From Methylophilus sp. DW102 (GTDB lineage: Bacteria; Pseudomonadota; Gammaproteobacteria; Burkholderiales; Methylophilaceae), in contig NZ_AP029023.1 of NCBI RefSeq assembly GCF_037076555.1, positions 744,001 through 808,000 on the forward strand: a stretch of DNA of 64,000 nucleotides. The letters run 5' to 3'. Under the pieces are notes generated by a model. It did no database searches and was not told the origin of the DNA. It saw nothing but the letters and a program-made list of their open reading frames with translations. Of this stretch, positions 46,014 to 55,003 are shown in pieces. A program made the translations under genes and the position numbers. How positions within the stretch are numbered: the stretch's first letter is position 1; every line of letters starts with the position of its first letter.

Positions 46014-46019
46014 ATTGAT

Positions 46020-46562
46020 GTGAACAAGAAAACTCTTCTAAAGCTGGTGCTAACGCTTATTTGGACAACGTTTTGGTATATGCCAAAAATAAACTTGGAT
46101 ATGCATGACACTTACACAATTTTAGGGGTAATAGAAAAAAGAAACGTCAGAGGTGGCAAATATGTAATTAGAGTCTCTAATCCTCATAAAAATAAAACCG
46201 TTTTTGACCATGATCTGTACATATATCCCTGGTTTTCTTACAGCTACGCTCAATTTGGTGTCAACAACGCGTCCTTTTGTGAAACGCGTGAAAGTCTTGC
46301 GCTTATCAGTGAGCAAGCCCCTGTGCAAGTTCTTTTTGCTAGGAATGTTGGTGGTATATTTGCCAAAGATTATATGGTCGCTGAAGTGAAACTTAATGGT
46401 CATGCAGTTGACTGCTATTCAAAAAATGAAGTCCTTAAGCATTACCAAGAGTTATGGTTGATTAATTTTCACCCTCTTTCAATAGGTTTTTTCATATTAG
46501 GATTGCTTGCAATTTGGTACTCACGGTTTTATAGCTTTTTAAAAGTTAACAAGGATAAATAA
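46020..46562 (+). CDS. AT-rich membrane protein of unknown function
   Basis: A 180-residue protein with an N-terminal membrane helix (LLKLVLTLIWTTFWYM, about 5-20), a periplasmic domain of about 110 residues, and a second helix near the C-terminus (FHPLSIGFFILGLLAIWY). The frame is open further upstream, but that part translates the REP element, so GTG 46020 is preferred; no strong binding site is visible. Codon use and base composition are clearly more AT-rich than its neighbours. It sits between two inverted REP elements and looks like acquired DNA. It lacks the HUH and Tyr motifs of REP-associated transposases. I do not recognise the family. Confidence 0.6.
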   Translation: MNKKTLLKLVLTLIWTTFWYMPKINLDMHDTYTILGVIEKRNVRGGKYVIRVSNPHKNKTVFDHDLYIYPWFSYSYAQFGVNNASFCETRESLALISEQAPVQVLFARNVGGIFAKDYMVAEVKLNGHAVDCYSKNEVLKHYQELWLINFHPLSIGFFILGLLAIWYSRFYSFLKVNKDK

Positions 46563-46589
46563 GATGGCAACTTCAGGTCTGTTAGGATT

Positions 46590-46628
46590 AGCCCGTGTAG
46601 GGCGGACTCGTCTTCAGTCCGCCGTATG
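46590..46628 (+). repeat. REP-type palindromic element, right copy
   Basis: GTAG at 46597-46600 is followed by GGCGGACT, a 7-base loop (CGTCTTC) and AGTCCGCC. It is inverted relative to the left copy, so the pair brackets the AT-rich gene. Confidence 0.75.
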
Positions 46629-46709
46629 AAATAGATTCAATCATCAATCTAAGTGATGATCTTGCGGTTATCAAGCGTCCCCTCATCGTCTGGATGCACT
46701 TATCTTATC

Positions 46710-48107
46710 TCAAGCACGCTGTTTTCTGCGCCAGGCCCATCCGCCAGCGAGCAGCAAGACCAATGGCAGCCCAAACTGGAAACCGTTAAACAGCAGCATA
46801 AGCCAGGTACGTTGCGTCGGTAATGCAATCACGGTATCGCGTAACGGCGTCACGGGCAGGCTGACGGTAGGCTGGTTATTCACGACCCATTGCAGGCTTT
46901 GCAGGCTGAGTGCCAGGTTGCCGCCGCGCTGGATTTGCTGGTTAGAAAAAAAGTCTGGGCTCGCGATGACCAGAATGCGTTGTTTGTTGCCCGAGGCTAG
47001 GGGTTTTTCCAGCGCCAGCATCAGTGTGGCCGGGCCGGGCGTATCTTTGGTGGCATTAAAGGTCATGGAGGAGGGCGCTGGATGTGCGGGCTGATAGCTT
47101 GCGCTTGCCCAGCCTTGTTCTGCTGCTGCCACCAGAGGCAGGCTTTGCCACGGGTCATTCGGGATGCGCTGGTGCTCTATCGCGTGCGCCTGGTTGAAGA
47201 AGGTGCGCAAGCCAAATTCCTGCGTCGGTCCGCGGGCGCCATAGCGCTGGGTACTTAAATCATGCAGGGGAATATCAAACTGGCGATTGACTGGATCAAT
47301 GACTATGCCTGGGCTAATGGTCAGGCGCAGCTCTTCTGCCAGTGCTTGCAAGCCCTGTGCCTGTGGCGAGACGGTGAGCCAAACCAGGTTGCCGCCTTGT
47401 TGCACATGTTGGCGAATCGCCGCGATTTGTGCAGGCGAGTAGGGTTTGTCGCTCCCGGCAAGGACCAAGCTAGGTCGGGTTTTCGCTGGCGTGGCTGGCA
47501 GGTCTCCGGTCAAGACGGGAACGCCTGCATTTTGTAGGGCTTGTGCCAATTGGCTCAAGCCAGTGCCATGCGTGTCATGCAATGCATGGGCCGCGAGAAA
47601 TTGCAGCGGGGCGCGTTCGCCATGCTGCAGGCTTAGCAAGGCATTGGTAAAGGCTTCTTCGGTATAAGGCAAATACAGGCGCTGCTGCTGGCCGGCATAG
47701 CGGATCAGCATTTCGCCTTCTTTTTTAATCTGCCACTCTCTGGCCAGCGTAGGCGCGGTGGCCGGATCAATAAATTGCAGGTGTATGCCGCGGTGTTGCT
47801 GCTGATAGCGCTGCACCAGCGCCACAATCGACTTGCGGAAATAGCGGCCTTTGAACGGGCTGTTGCTGCAAAAGGCGATAATCTCTATGCGACCCGGCAG
47901 GTCATGGAGAACCTGCTGGCTGGCGGCAGATAAGGTGTTGCGATGATTGTGTGTGGTGTCTGCCGTGGCATGAAACTGCCAGGCCAGCCAGCCCAGTCCC
48001 AGTGCCACAATCAGCAGCGCAGGCACCACCAGTTGATGCTGCCACCAGTGGGCAAGACGCTGGTTGAAAGGAGGGACGGTGGAGGTGTCTTTGGTTGTAT
48101 TAGCCAT
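46710..48107 (-). CDS. GldG-like ABC transporter auxiliary protein
   Basis: A 465-residue inner-membrane protein with one N-terminal helix (ALLIVALGLGWLAW, about 30-45), a large periplasmic GldG/IFT-like domain (about 60-430), and a C-terminal helix followed by RRKQRA. Proteins of this kind pair with ABC-2 permeases. ATG 48107 lies inside the end of the permease gene (8-bp overlap) and was chosen over an upstream start because it keeps this coupling. It is the last gene of the minus-strand group that starts at 51237. Confidence 0.78.
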   Translation of the reverse strand: MANTTKDTSTVPPFNQRLAHWWQHQLVVPALLIVALGLGWLAWQFHATADTTHNHRNTLSAASQQVLHDLPGRIEIIAFCSNSPFKGRYFRKSIVALVQRYQQQHRGIHLQFIDPATAPTLAREWQIKKEGEMLIRYAGQQQRLYLPYTEEAFTNALLSLQHGERAPLQFLAAHALHDTHGTGLSQLAQALQNAGVPVLTGDLPATPAKTRPSLVLAGSDKPYSPAQIAAIRQHVQQGGNLVWLTVSPQAQGLQALAEELRLTISPGIVIDPVNRQFDIPLHDLSTQRYGARGPTQEFGLRTFFNQAHAIEHQRIPNDPWQSLPLVAAAEQGWASASYQPAHPAPSSMTFNATKDTPGPATLMLALEKPLASGNKQRILVIASPDFFSNQQIQRGGNLALSLQSLQWVVNNQPTVSLPVTPLRDTVIALPTQRTWLMLLFNGFQFGLPLVLLLAGGWAWRRKQRA

Positions 48108-48852
48108 ACAGTCGGTCCGCATGTAAACGCCGGATCGCCAGCAGCACAAAAAAGCCGGCAAACAAGACAAAAAACAGGATGTCGTAGCTATTGAGAATGC
48201 CCAATGCAAACTGGCGGTAATGTTGCATCAGTGAAAAATCATGAAACAGGGCCTGGTGGTCGTCGCTGAAAAACTTGTCCAGCAACAGCCAAAAAGTCAG
48301 CGCGGTCAGGCTGCAGAATGCTGCCAGGATAGGGTTGGCGGTCAGGCAAGAAATATAGAGCCCGAGCGCACTGCTGGCTAGCATCAATAACCATAAGCCA
48401 AACGCATGCGTGAGCAGATAGGGCAGGTCAATTTCTGCCCAGGGCAGCAGCAGCGCGATCATCAGCACCATGCTGAGAATTAACAGACTCAAATAGCTGA
48501 GGATGCCAAGCAGCTTGCCCAGGATCAGTTCAGTCATGCTGAGTGGTGCACTCATGAGCAAGGCCATGGTCTGGTTTTTGCGCTCCTCACTGATCAGCTT
48601 CATGCTTACCAGCGGCACCACAAACAGCATCAGCACGGCTGCCACACCAAACACACCTTCCGCCATAAACTGGGTGAGGCCGATACGCTGCACCTGCCAA
48701 TGCGCGCTTTGCATGATCTCGAAATACTGGTTAAAACTCAGGCTGTAATAAGTGCCAACAATGGCCTGAAAGATGGCCAGCACCAGCCAGCCCATGGGGG
48801 TGGCAAACAGGCTGCGTAATTCTTTACGGGCAATAATCAGTATCATGGGCAA
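48100..48852 (-). CDS. ABC-2 type permease
   Basis: A 250-residue polytopic protein with six predicted helices (for example GWLVLAIFQAIVGTYYSL, VFGVAAVLMLFVVPLVSMKL and LLTHAFGLWLLMLASSALGLY) and the ABC-2 sequence LISEERKNQTMALLMSAPLS after helix 2. It is of the GldF/NosY type. No ATPase subunit is encoded beside it in the window, so it must use one from elsewhere. It is 8 bp downstream of the response regulator gene and overlaps the GldG-like gene. Confidence 0.85.
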   Translation of the reverse strand: MPMILIIARKELRSLFATPMGWLVLAIFQAIVGTYYSLSFNQYFEIMQSAHWQVQRIGLTQFMAEGVFGVAAVLMLFVVPLVSMKLISEERKNQTMALLMSAPLSMTELILGKLLGILSYLSLLILSMVLMIALLLPWAEIDLPYLLTHAFGLWLLMLASSALGLYISCLTANPILAAFCSLTALTFWLLLDKFFSDDHQALFHDFSLMQHYRQFALGILNSYDILFFVLFAGFFVLLAIRRLHADRLYG

Positions 48853-48860
48853 CCCTGCGC

Positions 48861-49493
48861 TTACAAGCCCTTGATAATGCCAAAACGCACGGCAATATGC
48901 ACCAGCTGGCCAGTGGTTTCGACGCCCAGCTTTTGCCGCACACTGGTCTGGATGTTGGCGACGGTTTTATAGCCAATATGCATGGCCTTGGCAATCGCTG
49001 CCAGCGCCTCCCCTTGGGCAATGCGTCTGAACACCTCAAACTCGCGTGGCGAGAGTTTCTGGATCGGGTTTTCCTGGCTTTCCAGGTGATACATGGACAA
49101 ACTCTGTGCCAGTTCGTTATTGATATAGCGGCCGCCCTTGAGGATTTTCTGCACCGCCTCCAGCACTACTTCTGGCGGCTCAGTTTTGGTCACATAGCCG
49201 CGTGCACCTGCTTGAATCGCGCGCGTGGCATAGATGCAGTCGTCATGCATGCTAAAAATCAACACGCGCATCTGCGGCTTGCGGTGCAAAATGCGTTTGA
49301 GCGTTTCCAGCCCCCCTATGCCAGGCATGTCCAGATCGAGGATCAGCAAGTCCGGGTGGTTTTTTTCCACCAGCAGGCAGGCTTCTTCGCCACTCAATGC
49401 ATCTTGCGTGACCTGGTGGTTGGCCTGCTCCAGCATGGTCCGCAAGCCTTGTCTGAGCATGGCGTGGTCATCTGCGATCATTACTTTGGCCAT
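48861..49493 (-). CDS. NarL/FixJ-type response regulator
   Basis: A 210-residue transcription factor. The receiver domain (about 1-120) has the acidic pocket ADD and the phosphoacceptor Asp in LLILDLDMPG, plus the Lys in GYVTKTEPPE. A LuxR-type helix-turn-helix follows (KLSPREFEVFRRIAQG to VRQKLGV). It lies downstream of a histidine kinase gene and divergent from mxaF. Similar regulators (MxaB, MxaX, MxbM) control methanol dehydrogenase genes in other methylotrophs; the same role is likely here but unproven. Confidence 0.85.
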   Translation of the reverse strand: MAKVMIADDHAMLRQGLRTMLEQANHQVTQDALSGEEACLLVEKNHPDLLILDLDMPGIGGLETLKRILHRKPQMRVLIFSMHDDCIYATRAIQAGARGYVTKTEPPEVVLEAVQKILKGGRYINNELAQSLSMYHLESQENPIQKLSPREFEVFRRIAQGEALAAIAKAMHIGYKTVANIQTSVRQKLGVETTGQLVHIAVRFGIIKGL

Positions 49494-49508
49494 GACGCGT
49501 ACGACTCC

Positions 49509-49868
49509 TTACTTCTTGTTAGCAAAGGTGATGTTCACACATTTGTCATTGGCAAATGTGAGTTCGGCGGTATTGAAATATTTATTCGGCGCATATTGAA
49601 TCTTGCCCTGGTAATACCACATTTCAACGCTGTCACCTTCGCCTGCCGTCGCTTGACCTTTTTCCTGCAGGATCTGGTCAGCGTTATGGGGTTTAACGGC
49701 CACTTCCTTTTTCACCGGTTTGCCCAGTTGCTCTTCGACAAATTGGCGGGATTTTCCGCTATAAGCCTGCAAGAAGGGTTGCTCTAGCGTGTTGAGGTCT
49801 TTGGCTGCGAGCGAAAAAGGGAACAGCAGTACGATCAGGCCTGGCCATTTAGGATGTTGCATAGTCAT
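49509..49868 (-). CDS. small exported protein between kinase and response regulator
   Basis: A 119-residue protein with a signal peptide (LIVLLFPFSLAAKD, cleavage near residue 22). A small domain follows with FVEEQLGKPVKKE and MWYYQGKIQYAP, ending in two short strands with a single Cys. The pattern QLGKP plus YY recalls BamE/SmpA-like folds, but I cannot confirm that. It overlaps the end of the kinase gene by 20 bp and stops 16 bp before the response regulator, so it is part of the signalling operon. It may be a periplasmic accessory to the sensor. Confidence 0.65.
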   Translation of the reverse strand: MTMQHPKWPGLIVLLFPFSLAAKDLNTLEQPFLQAYSGKSRQFVEEQLGKPVKKEVAVKPHNADQILQEKGQATAGEGDSVEMWYYQGKIQYAPNKYFNTAELTFANDKCVNITFANKK

Positions 49869-51237
49869 TGACTCCCGGGTTGGTGGGTAAGGAAGAGGCA
49901 GGCAAAGCCTGCGGGTGTGCCTGCAAGGGCAATAGGCCAGTAATCAAGGTGCCGGCTTGCAAGCCACTCATGAGCTTGAAGCTGCCATGCAGGGATTCGA
50001 TGCGTTCGCGCATGCCGACCAGGCCGACGCCTTCGGTGGCCAGTGAAGTATCCATGCCTTTGCCATTGTCACGTACTTCAATCTGCAACCACCATTTGTC
50101 CTGACGCTGGATCACCTGCAAATCGATCCAGACTTCGGTGGCCTGGGCGTGACGTGCAATATTGGTCAGCGCCTCTTGCGTCACGCGAAACGCCACGATA
50201 TTGATATCTTCGTTTAAGGCATGCTCGCCGGTATCCAGCATCAAATGGCAATCCACGCGCGGATTGAGTTTTTTCCAGTCGCTCACCAGTCGCTCGATGG
50301 CACCAACCAGGCCCAGTGAATCCAGTGCGGGTGGGCGCAGATGCTTGATCAGGGCGCGGATGGATTGCTGGACGTGTTGCGTATTGGAGGCGATTCTGAC
50401 CGCAATCACATGCGCCTGCTCCGGCGTGCTTTTTTGCAGGGTGAGTGCATCCATACGGATCGCCGTCAGGTATTGCCCGGTTTCGTCATGAATCTCACTG
50501 GCAATATATTTCCGCTCATGTTCCTGCACCTGCATGGCATGGCGCGCCAGCACACGGTTTTCTTTCAGGGTACGTTCCAGGTCCTGCTCGACTAGGCATT
50601 GCTCGGTCATATCTACTAGATACCCATGGATTTGTGCGGCCTGGTTGTCGCTGGGAGCCATGTAAACAAAGCGGGCACTCACATAACACGGCAGGCCATC
50701 TGGGCGGCGGATTTGCAGCTTGTTGAAGTTGATTTCCTGCTGCTGTTGCAATTGCACAATAAATGGCAGCCAGTCAAAGCTGAACAACTCACGTGTATTG
50801 CGGTTGTGGCTCAGTGGGCGGCAAATACGCTCAAAGGCGCGGTTGTGCATGCCGATGTTGCCTTCCAGGTCCAGCACTACATTCCCGGTCAAATCTCCAT
50901 CAAACAGGGTTTTATAGAGCTGCTGGCTGCTACTCAGACGCGCCTCGGTCTGTTTGCGGCGCTGGATTTCGGCATGAATCTCACGCCAGCGGCGCTGGCT
51001 GAACCACACACTGAGCAACACCAAGACAAACAGGGTCAGTGGGACTTCGTCTAGTTGCGCATATTCATAGGTGAGTAGCCAGGCGTTCACACGTTCTGCC
51101 AGGTCGAATGCGGATGACAGCACAAAAGTGACGGCCACGCCTGCGATCACGATAAGCGTGTCACGACTGGCCCGACTGAGATGGCCGAGCTGATGAAATA
51201 CCCTAAAGAATGGCATAGACCAATGATATGAATGCAT
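49849..51237 (-). CDS. sensor histidine kinase (HisKA_3 type, PAS domain)
   Basis: An inner-membrane kinase of about 462 residues. Two N-terminal helices (about 25-45 and 65-83) are followed by a PAS domain (about 115-235), a coiled linker, and a HisKA_3 dimerisation domain with the phosphoacceptor His in ASEIHDETGQYL. The ATPase domain has the N-box EALTNIARHAQAT and the G-boxes DNGKGM and GVGLVGMRERI. It should phosphorylate the NarL-type regulator two genes downstream. The start is uncertain; ATG 51237 was taken, ATG 51216 is possible. It is divergent from mxaF across a 292-bp shared promoter region. Confidence 0.83.
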   Translation of the reverse strand: MHSYHWSMPFFRVFHQLGHLSRASRDTLIVIAGVAVTFVLSSAFDLAERVNAWLLTYEYAQLDEVPLTLFVLVLLSVWFSQRRWREIHAEIQRRKQTEARLSSSQQLYKTLFDGDLTGNVVLDLEGNIGMHNRAFERICRPLSHNRNTRELFSFDWLPFIVQLQQQQEINFNKLQIRRPDGLPCYVSARFVYMAPSDNQAAQIHGYLVDMTEQCLVEQDLERTLKENRVLARHAMQVQEHERKYIASEIHDETGQYLTAIRMDALTLQKSTPEQAHVIAVRIASNTQHVQQSIRALIKHLRPPALDSLGLVGAIERLVSDWKKLNPRVDCHLMLDTGEHALNEDINIVAFRVTQEALTNIARHAQATEVWIDLQVIQRQDKWWLQIEVRDNGKGMDTSLATEGVGLVGMRERIESLHGSFKLMSGLQAGTLITGLLPLQAHPQALPASSLPTNPGVNDYATS

Positions 51238-51300
51238 GACTTGAAAGATCCACTCAGTCAGCGCAGAGCACATCTGCTATTGACGGTGTTGGCGGTCAAT

Positions 51301-51330
51301 TTGCGCCAAGTGAATGTGCGCCACTATAGA
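51301..51330 (+). promoter_or_regulatory. candidate mxaF promoter
   Basis: TTGCGC at 51301-51306 and TATAGA at 51325-51330 are separated by 18 bp, which fits a sigma-70 promoter with a leader of about 190 bases. An overlapping GG-N10-GC at 51291-51304 (TTGGC and TTTGC) has sigma-54 spacing and is an alternative. The remainder of the 292-bp region carries one inverted repeat, listed separately. Confidence 0.35.
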
Positions 51331-51397
51331 CCACATCCCTAAGCTGGCTGTAGTGAAAGATTCCCGTTGTGGGGTGTGATGCGATGATGAATTCTTG

Positions 51398-51426
51398 AAT
51401 AGATGATAGGGAATGTTTCATCTATT
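51398..51426. promoter_or_regulatory. inverted repeat in the mxaF upstream region
   Basis: AATAGATGA at 51398-51406 and TCATCTATT at 51418-51426 are perfect inverse copies separated by 11 bp, about 105 bp before mxaF. It could be a binding site for the neighbouring response regulator, or an RNA hairpin if transcription starts upstream. Confidence 0.45.
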
Positions 51427-51529
51427 GCCAATGTTACAAATTATTAACAATTTCGGTCGTGAAGTGCAGCATTCGGGGGGGTGACTGCAACAACACATCA
51501 AACTCATTCTTGAGAGATTAGGAGATCGT

Positions 51530-53326
51530 ATGAAAAACAATTCAACACGTGCCATTGTTGGCGCTTTGGTTGGAGGCTTGTTTGCCAGCGTTTCTGGTCT
51601 GGCATTTGCGGATGCTGACCTGGACAAGGCATTGAACACCCCAGGGGCTTGGCCTGTTGCAACCGGTGGCTATTATAGCCAGCACAACAGCCCGCTGGCA
51701 CAAATTAACAAATCCAACGTTAAAAATGTGAAAGCAGCCTGGTCATTCTCTACCGGTGTGCTCAATGGTCACGAAGGTGCGCCATTGGTCATCGGCGACA
51801 TGATGTATATCCACTCCGCTTTCCCAAACAACACTTATGCTTTGAATCTGAACGATCCAGGCAAAATTGTTTGGCAACACAAACCTAAGCAAGATGCTTC
51901 TACCAAAGCAGTGATGTGCTGTGACGTGGTAGACCGTGGTCTGGCTTACGGCGCGGGTCAAATCGTGAAGAAACAAGCCAATGGCCATGTACTGGCGTTG
52001 GATGCCAAAACCGGTAAGGTGAACTGGGAAGTGGAAATGTGTGATCCGAAAGTCGGTCAGACATTGACACAGGCACCGTTTGTCGCCAAAGACACGGTCT
52101 TGATCGGTTGTTCTGGCGCTGAGCTGGGTGTGCGTGGTGCGGTTAACGCACTGGACCTGAAAACAGGTGAACTGAAATGGCGTGCGTTCGCAACCGGTTC
52201 TGACGAGTCCATCCGTTTGGCAAAAGACTTCAACAAAGAAAACCCACACTACGGTCAATTTGGCCTGGGCCTCAAAACCTGGGAAGGCGATGCCTGGAAA
52301 ATCGGTGGCGGTACTAACTGGGGTTGGTATGCTTACGATCCTAAGTTGAACCTGTTCTACTACGGTTCCGGCAACCCAGCACCATGGAACGAAACCATGC
52401 GTCCTGGCGATAACAAGTGGACCATGACTATCTGGGGTCGTGACCTCGACACCGGGATGGCGAAATGGGGTTACCAAAAGACACCTCATGACGAGTGGGA
52501 CTTTGCTGGTGTGAACCAGATGGTGCTGACTGACCAACCGGTTGACGGCAAGATGACACCGCTGCTCAGCCACATTGACCGTAACGGTATCTTGTACACG
52601 CTGAACCGTGAAAACGGCAAGCTGATCGTGGCTGAAAAAGTCGACCCAGCCGTGAACGTGTTCAAGAAAGTGGACCTGAAATCAGGCACACCCGTGCGTG
52701 ATCCAGAGTTTGCAACCCGTATGGACCACAAAGGCACCAACATTTGTCCATCTGCGATGGGCTTCCACAACCAGGGGGTTGACTCTTACGACCCAGAAAG
52801 CCGTACCTTGTACGCAGGCCTGAACCACATTTGTATGGACTGGGAGCCGTTCATGCTGCCATACCGTGCCGGTCAGTTCTTCGTCGGTGCAACTCTGGCG
52901 ATGTACCCTGGCCCGAATGGCCCAACCAAGAAAGAAATGGGTCAGATCCGTGCATTTGACTTGACTACTGGTAAAGCCAAATGGACCAAGTGGGAGAAAT
53001 TTGCAGCTTGGGGCGGTACTTTGTACACCAAAGGCGGCCTGGTTTGGTACGCAACACTGGATGGTTACCTGAAAGCGTTGGATAACAAAGACGGTAAAGA
53101 GCTGTGGAACTTCAAGATGCCATCTGGTGGTATCGGATCTCCAATGACTTACTCCTTCAAGGGTAAACAATACGTCGGCAGCATGTACGGTGTCGGTGGC
53201 TGGCCAGGCGTTGGTCTGGTGTTTGACCTGACAGACCCAAGTGCTGGTTTGGGTGCGGTTGGTGCGTTCAAAGAACTGCAAAACCACACACAAATGGGCG
53301 GTGGCCTGATGGTGTTCAGCCTGTAA
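51530..53326 (+). CDS. mxaF: methanol dehydrogenase large subunit, calcium/PQQ type
   Basis: A periplasmic PQQ enzyme of 598 residues that oxidises methanol to formaldehyde. Signal peptide to FA-DADLD (near 27). The eight-bladed propeller carries repeated [13 protein letters not shown] motifs. The vicinal disulfide CC sits near 129-130 (VMCCDVV). HDEWDFAG near 320 holds the catalytic Asp; the following Ala, rather than a second Asp, marks the calcium MxaF type and argues against lanthanide XoxF. A strong TAGGAG precedes the ATG. It is the first gene of a long operon, and codon use suggests very high expression. Confidence 0.98.
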   Translation: MKNNSTRAIVGALVGGLFASVSGLAFADADLDKALNTPGAWPVATGGYYSQHNSPLAQINKSNVKNVKAAWSFSTGVLNGHEGAPLVIGDMMYIHSAFPNNTYALNLNDPGKIVWQHKPKQDASTKAVMCCDVVDRGLAYGAGQIVKKQANGHVLALDAKTGKVNWEVEMCDPKVGQTLTQAPFVAKDTVLIGCSGAELGVRGAVNALDLKTGELKWRAFATGSDESIRLAKDFNKENPHYGQFGLGLKTWEGDAWKIGGGTNWGWYAYDPKLNLFYYGSGNPAPWNETMRPGDNKWTMTIWGRDLDTGMAKWGYQKTPHDEWDFAGVNQMVLTDQPVDGKMTPLLSHIDRNGILYTLNRENGKLIVAEKVDPAVNVFKKVDLKSGTPVRDPEFATRMDHKGTNICPSAMGFHNQGVDSYDPESRTLYAGLNHICMDWEPFMLPYRAGQFFVGATLAMYPGPNGPTKKEMGQIRAFDLTTGKAKWTKWEKFAAWGGTLYTKGGLVWYATLDGYLKALDNKDGKELWNFKMPSGGIGSPMTYSFKGKQYVGSMYGVGGWPGVGLVFDLTDPSAGLGAVGAFKELQNHTQMGGGLMVFSL

Positions 53327-53356
53327 TTCAAGTCCTGAACCTGTTGATGTAGTGTG

Positions 53357-53395
53357 CAGGGTGGCCGTTTGTCGCAAGACGGGCTGGTCACCCTG
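53357..53395 (+). other. intercistronic stem-loop after mxaF
   Basis: CAGGGTG at 53357-53363 pairs with CACCCTG at 53389-53395, extended by further pairs inside. An inner CCGT/ACGG stem continues it. No T-run follows. It likely stabilises the 3' end of the mxaF message or attenuates downstream genes. Confidence 0.6.
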
Positions 53396-53424
53396 TTCTC
53401 AGCCCTAGAGTGAAGAGAGCAAAT

Positions 53425-54267
53425 ATGTTTCCTGATGTAAAAAGAGTCCGTGCTGGCTGGGTTAGCGCCTGCCTCACGTTGGCATTCAGTCTGTTGGCGT
53501 TGCCTGCCGTGGCTGCAAATGCGCTCAATGTCTGTGCTGGTAAGTCCGAGCTGCCTTTTTCAAATGACAAGCAAGAGGGCTTTGAAAACAAAATTGCAAA
53601 TGTGATTGGCAAGGCCATGAATCTGCCAATTAACTATTTCTGGTGGACCAATCCACTCACCCTGCAAAAAGACATGGAAGCAGGTAAATGTGATGTGTTG
53701 ATTGGCACCGATCCGAATGATCCGCGTGTGCTGACGACCAAACCTTACTACCGTTCAGCTTACGTGTTTATCACACGCAAAGACCGTGAAATTGATGTGA
53801 CCTCCTGGGATCATCCCTACCTCAAAGAGAAAAATTTCCGTATCGGTGTCATGCCGGATAGCCCCGGTAAGAATATGTTGCTGCAAATCAACCGTTTTGA
53901 CGACATGTTTGACTACTTTACTGAAATCCAGAATTTTCAGTCCACCCGCAACCGTTACATCCACGTCGAGCCGTCACGGCTGGTGAATGATGTGGCCAAT
54001 ATGCACTTGCATATGGCGATGTTGTGGGCGCCAGAAGCTGCGCGTTATGTGCGTGCTTCCGAAGTGCCGTTGAATATGGTGATCGTCGAAGATACCGCCA
54101 AAAAAACCAACGGTGAAAAAATCCCCATGCACTACAACGTGGTCATGGGTGTCAACAAGCAGCACCCCGAGCTGGTGGATGCTTTGAATCGTGTCATTGA
54201 TGCGCATGGCGCAGAGATTACTGCCATCCTCAAGGATGAAGGCATTCCTCTGTTGAGTCTGCATTAA
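53425..54267 (+). CDS. mxaJ: MxaJ, periplasmic binding-protein-like methanol oxidation protein
   Basis: A 280-residue exported protein of the extracellular solute-binding (family 3) fold, required for methanol dehydrogenase assembly or function. Signal peptide to AVAA (near 30). The mature start NALNVCAGKSELPFSND and KCDVLIGTDPNDPRVLTTKPYYRSAYVF are characteristic of MxaJ. ATG 53425 is preferred over GTG 53410 because AGAGAG lies just upstream. It is the second gene of the mxa operon, after a stem-loop. Confidence 0.95.
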   Translation: MFPDVKRVRAGWVSACLTLAFSLLALPAVAANALNVCAGKSELPFSNDKQEGFENKIANVIGKAMNLPINYFWWTNPLTLQKDMEAGKCDVLIGTDPNDPRVLTTKPYYRSAYVFITRKDREIDVTSWDHPYLKEKNFRIGVMPDSPGKNMLLQINRFDDMFDYFTEIQNFQSTRNRYIHVEPSRLVNDVANMHLHMAMLWAPEAARYVRASEVPLNMVIVEDTAKKTNGEKIPMHYNVVMGVNKQHPELVDALNRVIDAHGAEITAILKDEGIPLLSLH

Positions 54268-54304
54268 GTCACTGTATTTTGTTAATCAAGTTTTGGAGTT
54301 TGAA

Positions 54305-54919
54305 TTGAAAGAATCTCAACAACCGCATTTACGCCGCCTGCGTCAACCGCTGACCATGGCTTTGGGTCTGACGGGTTTGGTCATGGCTGCTTTTCTGACG
54401 GTGGCCTGCGCCAAAGATGAATCTGCTGCGAGTCCTTCAGCGACTAAAGCAGAGGCGCCTGCAACACCAGCCACTGCCGTGCATGTCGCGTTGAAAGATG
54501 GTCCGCCATTGGAGTTTCGTGGCACGATTTCGGGGGATGTGCTGGAGATCGCACCGATGGACGGTGAGACCTTTACCCCTGAAGCCAAGCATTTTTTAGC
54601 CACCGGTGAAAACCCCTACCGATCCGATCCTGAAGCGATCAAAAAAGGCTATACGATTTTCTCAACCGCCTGTTCTGGTTGCCATGGTCACCTGGCTGAG
54701 GGCAAGTTAGGTCCGGCGCTGGCAGATGAATACTGGACTTATCCTAAAAATCAAACCGACAAGGGCATCTTTGAAACCATTTATGGTGGGGCGAACGGCA
54801 TGATGGGGCCACAACAGGGCCGCCTGCAAGTGGATGAGATTATTCATATTATTGCCTGGATTCGTCACCAGGAGGAAGAGAACCTTAAAAACGGTGGTGC
54901 GGCAACGCCTCACGGTTAA
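54305..54919 (+). CDS. mxaG: cytochrome cL, electron acceptor of methanol dehydrogenase
   Basis: A 204-residue class I c-type cytochrome that takes electrons from MxaFI. The haem motif CSGCH is near residue 122, and an axial Met is available in GGANGMMGP. The start is probably TTG 54305, which has GGAG 6 bp upstream; there is no in-frame ATG nearby. The N-terminal export segment ends VAC, so a lipid anchor is possible though the lipobox is poor. An Ala/Pro/Ser-rich linker precedes the haem domain. It is the third gene of the operon. Confidence 0.95.
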   Translation: MKESQQPHLRRLRQPLTMALGLTGLVMAAFLTVACAKDESAASPSATKAEAPATPATAVHVALKDGPPLEFRGTISGDVLEIAPMDGETFTPEAKHFLATGENPYRSDPEAIKKGYTIFSTACSGCHGHLAEGKLGPALADEYWTYPKNQTDKGIFETIYGGANGMMGPQQGRLQVDEIIHIIAWIRHQEEENLKNGGAATPHG

Positions 54920-54928
54920 ACGACTTAC

Positions 54929-54955
54929 CAGAGGGTTAGGCTGGTGGGCCCTCTG
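54929..54955 (+). other. intercistronic stem-loop after mxaG
   Basis: CAGAGGG at 54929-54935 pairs with CCCTCTG at 54949-54955 around a 13-base loop, between mxaG and mxaI. No T-run follows. Confidence 0.55.
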
Positions 54956-55003
54956 ATAATTGAAAAAAATACACCAGCTAATTTGTGATTAAGGAGAAAT
55001 GTG

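Noticed and set aside
46020..46562. RAYT (REP-associated tyrosine transposase)
   Set aside because: The product has membrane helices and no HUH or catalytic Tyr motif; it is only flanked by REP elements.
51530..53326. Lanthanide-dependent XoxF
   Set aside because: The residue after HDEWDF is Ala, not the extra Asp of XoxF, and mxaI is present in the same operon.
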